This document shows, piece by piece, positions 57,960 through 64,000 of a DNA stretch of 64,000 bases. This DNA is from Buddleja alternifolia (Eukaryota; Streptophyta; Magnoliopsida; Lamiales; Scrophulariaceae), in NCBI GenBank assembly GCA_019426215.1, contig CM033392.1, positions 36,194,980 through 36,258,979 of the forward strand, in the 5' to 3' direction. The notes beneath the pieces are model-generated. The model had not been told where the DNA came from, did not search any database, and saw only the letters and a program-made list of their open reading frames with translations. Both the position numbers and the translations under genes were made by a program. How positions within the stretch are numbered: the first letter of the stretch is position 1; each line of letters opens with the position of its first letter.

Positions 57960-59519
57960 ACAACGGAGTTTCAAGATTCTGGACCTGATTTTACATTGCA
58001 TCATCTTGATTACTAGGTAAACGTTGGGTAAGATAACTTAGCTTAACCTTTGGTAATTTAAGTGAACAGTCGAGTCGTATTGAATCGGTATTTTCCTAAA
58101 GTGTGATCATATTATTGATTACATCTTTATTTGGGATAGGTTTTTGATTTACGAGACATTTGAGGAAATGCAGTTGGAAAATTTGGTAGTGTTGGAGAAG
58201 GGGACGATCATGATTAACTCGGAAGAGTAATGTGAGTTTCCTCTCAAAATTATAGTTATATGTCTTTCAAACTGGAAGAAAATTTCATCACGTCGTATAT
58301 ATATCTGTATACTTTCATCATAGTTTCAACACTTCACATGAAAATGAGTTTCAACACTTTCATAAGCAAATCATGAACTCATTTGCATTAACCATGTCAT
58401 GGTTTTAAATGTTAGCTGCATGAATAATTTCAAAGGCATAATTTTGGAGGCATGTTTTGTGAAAACGATTTCAATGAAAATATTTCTTTGCAAAATATCT
58501 TGAAAACCACGTGATTCGAGGAATATTCTACCATGAGCTGAAAGTCTACTATTACATCAATCGTGACTACATTCAAGTGATACGTGTTGCATATTACGTG
58601 GTTAATTGTCGGGCCCAAGTGTGGGGCGTGGATAGGGCAGGGTTCGGCTGGTCAAGCATGGGATTCCGGTCTTAAACGGTTCCCGCTAGCCACGACCAAA
58701 TCCCAACACCTAAAGACGGAGTGTTCTGAGGGTGAGTGGGTACTAGAACGTGTGGCATACTCCGGAAATGACCAATCACGCATCGCGAGCCTTCGTGGGG
58801 AGGTATAAGGTGATGACTTTAAGCTGTGTGTTCAGGGGTGATAAGGAAGAAGCAGGGCGAGTCATTGGACGCGATGATGTGGCCAATATGGCCCCCTCCT
58901 GCTTAAGCGTGCCTTGTACATATTACTTGCATTGAATTGCCTGATATTTAAATGCAAGTTTTGAGCCTTGAGTATCATGCCACTCATTCTCCACTGTTAT
59001 CATGAACGTAAATTCATTTTTCACACATGTTTTAAACGATCTTTGATCAAAACTTTATCGTGAATATACTAAGACCTTGGTGTCATACTTGTTATTGCTT
59101 GAACGCAAATGTCATTCTTACTCGCGTTTTCAATGAGCCTTTGAAAAATAGAAATTATTGTTCATTTCACCTCATTAATATATCATTTTGGGGTCTAAAA
59201 ACTATTTGATGCCCCTTTCACACGTACACTGGCGCTCACTAAGTCTTTGCTTATGTATTTCACTACTTTCTTCCAGTTAGAGGTGACTTGAGCAGTAGGA
59301 CCGGCTCGGAAGATCATGAGTGTAGACATGGACAATCCTAGATGTGACAATTGTAGATTAAGACATGGATAGTAAGTTTACTTTATCTGGTTGACGGTGT
59401 TAGGGTTGGACACCTACTAAAAGTTGTTGGGTTATTTGGAGATTTTGGATTGAACTATTGTTTAATAGGCTCACGCTTTCAAGTTTTCACCTTTGGGGAC
59501 TGAATTTGGGGGCGTGACA
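57960..59519 (+). repeat. Probable Ty3/gypsy LTR fragment
   Basis: About 1.56 kb of non-coding sequence ending TTTGGGGGCGTGACA at 59519. That ending is typical of plant Ty3/gypsy (chromovirus, Tekay/Del-like) LTRs, whose starts are the inverse, TGTCACGCCCC. GC-richer middle block 58610-58910. No PBS or coding domain follows. Its left part is lost where element J abuts. Assigned from the terminal motif only. Confidence 0.5.
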
Positions 59520-59854
59520 CATCTTTTACTTGATGAGCTTCTTCTTTTGTGTACCTTTCTTCGGATTTTTGGTTGGAGGTAGAATGAGATTAATGGTGGT
59601 TTAGGGTTTTGGGAAAGAAGATGGTTGAGGAAGAAGATGGTTAGGGAAGAAGGTGAGAAAAAAGAAAATAAAATTTAAATAAAATGAATAAACCATAATG
59701 TAAATATTTTAAAAGTATAAGGGCATTTTTCTCTTGACATTAAAATTTGTAGGCAAAATTAGTCGAGGGAGGCTGTGAGTTCATTTATTTTTTTTCATAG
59801 GGGGGTATTTTTTGAATTTTTATATCATGAGCGGGCTTTTGAATAATTTCATAT
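59520..59854. other. Non-coding interval, nothing recognised
   Basis: 335 bp, AT- and purine-rich (GAAGAAGATGGTT repeats near 59620-59650). I see no ORF, LTR end or RNA gene. Ends with CATAT, a possible target duplication of the next feature. Confidence 0.5.
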
Positions 59855-61599
59855 TGTTGGGAATCCTGGTATCATGCGCAGCGGAATTTAATGTTGTGCT
59901 TCGGTCTAGCGGATAAAAACTTTTAATCCGAATCACACCTGGGAATCCAATCTGTAGATATTTATGATATTAAGCATATAGATCAATTGACGAGAATTGA
60001 CAAGAGTAATCAAATTACTTTTTCGTCTATTGAATCTCGAATTATCAGCAACAGCCCCGGACACCTACCTCTAGATAATCACGAGGATGAAAAGTTCTTT
60101 CAGAAAAGCTCGATCTCCTCCACGGCAACAATTGCAGGCGGCTAGATGGATGGAGAGGGAGAAATTTTTCTTTCCTAATGCTCTAGGTTTATTCTGGCTC
60201 AGTGTCAGATTCTAAAACAATGACTTTTCTATTTGGAGTTTTGACACTGACTGGTTACTTATACCAAGTAAAAGACTCCCCTAGGTTAACACTGAGAGGG
60301 GCGGCCGAATTAGGCCTTGTAGATGGGCTTCGAGCTTTATTATGACTTAGCCCATATGTAATTAATTAAATCTCAGTCTAATCCAATTGGTAATTAATTA
60401 ATTGCATTAATCCAATTAATTTAATTCAACCTATAAATTAATTTCCAATTAATTTAACTTATGAATTAATATGATTTAATTAATTTATTTAATCCAATTA
60501 AATATCTTTAATTAAATCATGCCATCAATTTTGTCTGTCAATTCACTTCAAATGTGAATTTACCAAAATACCCTTAGCTTAAGGAAATATTCCTTTTCTT
60601 CACATAGCGAGACTCTCTAGGCTCGATTCAATTGGCAATGGGAGGATTCCAAGGGATAAGGTTGTCACCTAGCCAACACCGTGGGACCAAATCGTAACCC
60701 AATTGAAAACGAGATGATCATGTCATCACGAACCTTGACTACGAATACCATATGTGTATAAACTCTTCACCGACGTGAGCCGATCAAGTAAGAGCCATGG
60801 TTTAGTCAAACTCATAGAACTTGATACTGTACTTAGAATCATAATAATGTGAAGTTACCAAACTACCCTCAGTGACAATCACATGATAGTTTATATGCTT
60901 TGGCCAAAGACTTATAATTTTAATCACTTACGATCGTACAGGTCACATACTCGTTTACTGTCTAGACAGTGAATCCCGTCTAGGCAAGTTATCTTTTAAC
61001 ATCGAATGCACTATTGGATAGTATTTCGAGGCCGAACCCACCTATCAGGTCATACGGGTCTAACTACTCTGATAACATATCCAATACTACAAACATGTTC
61101 TAAATGACTCCTCAAGTCTAAAGTTCACACATTCTATCGCAATCTTAATCCCGATAATTGACTGTCAAAGAGTAAATACCCATATGATAGGATTAATGTG
61201 AGTCGAGTTCAAATATGTTAATTCCATTAACAATATTCATGACACCAGCTCCCACTATCTAATCAGTGTACGACTGACACTTCCTTGTCAAAGAAGGTGT
61301 TATATGAGTTGAATACTAATGCCCAATTAATATTTGTTAACTCACGAACTCCCAGTTTCTGAGATTAAGTACTGGACAGTTCTAGTGACTCTTCTTGTCT
61401 ATAAGAAGTGGAAAGTCTATCTTGAAATCCCTTGGACTAATTTTTTCAATACAATTAAATGTCATTAGATTTATATGAACAAAATCAAAACCTTTATTCT
61501 ATAAATAGAAACATCAAACATTTTCTACAGATAACTTATTTATGCCTTAGTCAATCTAATTCCTCATAGGCATTGAGGGCATACACCTACCATTTAAAA
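59855..61599 (-). repeat. Probable solo LTR of a copia element
   Basis: Read on the minus strand it ends CCGCTGCGCATGATACC ... CCCAACA at 59855, like the 5' LTR end at 39380-39411. It shares interior blocks with the 3' LTR at 45420-46336 (CTTTGGCCAAAG, TGGAATCCTCCCATTGCC). The minus-strand start is near GGTAGGTGTATGCCC at ~61590. CATAT occurs at both edges (59850-59854 and 61600-61604). No PBS or coding sequence adjoins, which fits a solo LTR. The exact right end is uncertain by ~10 bp. Confidence 0.62.
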
Positions 61600-62927
61600 C
61601 ATATCCGGATTCCCAAAAGCCAAGATCAATTTGTGAATTTTCAGTGATTTTAGCATAAAACGAAGAATGCGAAAAACTTACCCTTTTTGAATTCTTTCAA
61701 TCCTTGCAAATCTTTTGAAAGTGTTATGTGCCTAGCGAGCCATCTGTTGGCTTGAACATTAATACTATGTTAGTCTTATCATTATGATTACATCAAATCT
61801 GTTACAGAATGCTTCTTTATTGTTATAACTAGTAATAGTATAGATAAAGATCCCATGGATTATATATGGTTAAGGGAGGCGGTCAGGGAAAACATATGAA
61901 ATGCTCTCAAAGATCGTAATCCTAAATAATATTCCTAGTCATAGGGGCTGCGAGATGTGGGATATCACTGGCCTCGTCAAGACTTGTTCATGCATGTAAC
62001 TCTTCCGAGAGGTCAATGCGTTCCATTGTGGATGCCTTGTATGGCAATACATGTATGAAGATTCATACTGGATTATGGAATTGAACGGCCGCACAAGGAT
62101 TCCTCGTTGGTGCTGTCGAACTTGGAGTTCTTAGGTTTTTGTAGTGTGAGATAATCCTTAGACCTGAGATGTCATTGGAAAGGGTACTATCCACTCTGCT
62201 ATGATATGCACGTGCACTCTAGGAGAGTCATACGGCGTCTATGTTGGGTATAGTCTGGTAGTTACAGCGGAACAATTGACAGTCAGAGAGGGATTCATCC
62301 AGGGTCACGAGTACTCTAAATTTCCTATGTTGTTGAGTGAAGCTGAATGATTGAAAAGTCTCTGGCCAGAGCATTGTCTTCTAAATGATCCCTGCTTGGA
62401 AGACCAGATCATTAGTTGAACCAACATAGTCATAGTTTCTAAGGCAAATAGGGTTTCGACCGTTGCCTAACCCTAGGTCTTAGACGGGAAATAGATGAAG
62501 GGATTCGACTCACACAAAGATCGAAATCTAGATAGGTTTGCATTTTCATCGTTAACATCTAGAAAGTCGTGGCGACGTCGCTAGACATCGAACCATGACC
62601 AACAGGTGACTTGGGTTAATTGGTGAAATTAATCCAAGGCCTAATTAATTATTATGAATAGTTAATCTAGCATATGGAATGATTTATTGTTAGCTTGTCA
62701 ATGAGCCTAAGGGGTCACACACAATACTTAGTGTGGTACCTATTGGCTAATTAATTCTTTGTGAATTAATGGAGAGATTAATTAATTGGAATTAATTAAT
62801 CGGGAAAATGAATAAATTAATTAAGTGGTCTTAATTAATAAAAGTCTTACAATTTAATTTTGGATTATTAAATTGGGAAAGGCTAGTTAATTAATTAGTA
62901 GTCTAATTAATTAATGAAAGTGGAAAT

Positions 62928-62990
62928 AATTATATATATATACATATATATTTTATATATATACATGGGCGTGTATATATGTGTGTAGAT
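62928..62990. repeat. TA/TG-rich microsatellite
   Basis: Imperfect (TA)n passing into (TG)n. Confidence 0.8.
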
Positions 62991-63021
62991 TTGGTGGGAA
63001 TTTTATTTTGTTCACCAAGTC

Positions 63022-63054
63022 TATGTGTGTGTGTATATATATATATATATATAA
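63022..63054. repeat. Compound (TG)n(TA)n microsatellite
   Basis: About five TG units followed by about eleven TA units. Confidence 0.88.
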
Positions 63055-63250
63055 CATATCTATCCTATAATATATTTGGTAGATATATTCTAATATATTA
63101 GGGTAAATATTGAAGATATGGAAATATCTTATTTGATAAGATATGATATGTATCAAATATATGGAAAAATCTTTTTAGTTGGAAAGATATCCAATTAATG
63201 AAGGAAGAGAGCTTGAGAAAGAATGGACACTACATAAAATAAAAGGGATA

Positions 63251-63330
63251 TGTACATATATATAGATATACACACACTAAGTGTGCGTGTGTGCGTAGGA
63301 GTGTATATGCCTATATATGTGTGTGTGTTG
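63251..63330. repeat. Imperfect TA/CA/TG microsatellite
   Basis: Alternating purine-pyrimidine run with CACACA and GTGTGTG segments that can fold back on each other. Confidence 0.7.
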
Positions 63331-64000
63331 TTGTTTTATTTAAGCTAATCCAAAAAAAGTAAGTTTCTCTCAAGAGTTTTTCATAAAAATATAAACAAGG
63401 TTTTTAAGTATTAATTCTTTCTCTCCAACACTTCCACCTCTTTCAATATTCTTCCAACTCATCTGTTGAGTATGAAGAACAGAAAAAATATTTCTACCCC
63501 TTTTCTTAAAAGCCAAGATTCGATATTCTCCTTGCTAGCACTGGTGGAGATAATCGAGGGTATGAGCTAAGTTGTGGATAAACTTAGAGCCGCAACGCTT
63601 GAGGCACTAGGGCAAACCTATCCGGAGAGGTGTAGTAGGGAGTTGCTTAAAAAGTCGTTGATTTTTTGTCTTCCAGAGGTAAACACGAGTAAACTAATCT
63701 TTAAGATAGCTTTGAATCCGATGTTACCATGTCTACCTAGCCCTAATTCCGGGGATGCCGCTTTAATTTTTAAAATTTTATGTCTTCCGTTGCGCCAAGG
63801 TTTTGACATGGCTCGGATTCTTTGTATGTGTTTACGTTTATGTGCTTTAAATTTTGTTTTATCGCATGTAAAATGGATTGGATTTTCTAATTTTTTTTTG
63901 GACCGATTTAATTTGGATGTGAAAAATGTATTTTTCGAAATCTGGAATTGCATTTATTTTTCTTGCTGAAACTTGGATTGCTGTGTTTTTTATTTGTAAA

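Larger units (their letters stand above)
61600..64000. other. Non-coding, LTR-like and AT-rich region
   Basis: No coding domain. 61740-62620 has the texture of a copia LTR 5' half (TGTTAGTCTTATCATTATG near 61769). 62620-62930 is rich in AATTAATT. 63540-63960 resembles a copia LTR 3' part (GGGATGCCGC then TTCCGTTGCGCCAAG near 63785, compare CCGCTGCGCA at 59885). A single plus-strand LTR of ~2.2 kb is possible but I cannot fix both ends. The 131-codon frame at 63574-63969 matches nothing I know. Confidence 0.4.

Noticed and set aside
58584..58935. Two overlapping plus-strand ORFs of 74 and 61 codons
   Set aside because: Lie in the GC-richer block of the probable Ty3/gypsy LTR. No recognisable domain.
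63574..63969. 131-codon plus-strand ORF at the window edge
   Set aside because: Sequence looks like the 3' portion of a copia LTR (GGGATGCCGC, CCGTTGCGCC). An overlapping minus-strand ORF of similar length argues for chance.
1..64000. Host genes, tRNA or rRNA genes, CRISPR arrays, bacterial operons
   Set aside because: No ORF outside transposons carried a recognisable domain. No tRNA-like cloverleaf beyond PBS complements was seen, and repeats are LTRs or microsatellites.

Overview
This window is a nested pile of plant retrotransposons, and I find no host gene in it. The evidence is repeated Ty1/copia gag-pol open frames, 1.3-1.5 kb LTRs running TGTTAGGAAA...CCA, primer-binding sites matching plant initiator Met-tRNA (TGGTATCAGAGC), polypurine tracts, and an AT-rich background. 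The organism is a flowering plant, probably a eudicot; the species cannot be told. Most elements are Sirevirus-type copia: separate gag and pol frames, then a long extra ORF in the position called envelope-like.

Layout. 1-596: 3' end of a plus-strand Sirevirus (P). 597-4977: 3' part of a minus-strand Sirevirus (A: LTR, PPT, env-like). 4978-7199: 3' part of a plus-strand Sirevirus (F), joined head to head with A. 7200-34223: a minus-strand Sirevirus (S) present as two nearly identical copies on either side of a 100-N gap (20491-20590). S sits inside the F LTR, which resumes at 34224-35008 after the 5-bp target duplication AAACT. 35009-39254: decayed plus-strand env-like gene and 3' LTR (G). 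39255-46336: decayed non-Sirevirus copia element, plus strand. 46337-50371: another Sirevirus env-like remnant and 3' LTR (H), plus strand. 50372-57959: minus-strand Sirevirus (J), lacking its 3' part and carrying a 1386-bp non-autonomous CACTA transposon (51314-52699). 57960-59519: probable Ty3/gypsy LTR fragment. 59855-61599: probable solo copia LTR, minus strand. 61600-64000: non-coding, LTR-like and microsatellite-rich.

How the parts work together. In S the order on the minus strand is 5' LTR, PBS, gag (capsid and zinc knuckle), pol (protease, integrase, reverse transcriptase, RNase H, in the +1 frame), spacer, env-like gene, PPT, 3' LTR. The env-like gene reads best as three exons with two short GT-AG introns, both phase 1. 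Pol is intact in copy A. Gag is nearly intact in copy B, and env-like is frameshifted in both. The two S copies share a 183-bp deletion in the 5' LTR only, and only one target duplication brackets the pair. Copy A also becomes dense in 1-base deletions as it nears the gap. The duplication is therefore more likely an unmerged assembly overlap or haplotig pair than two insertions.
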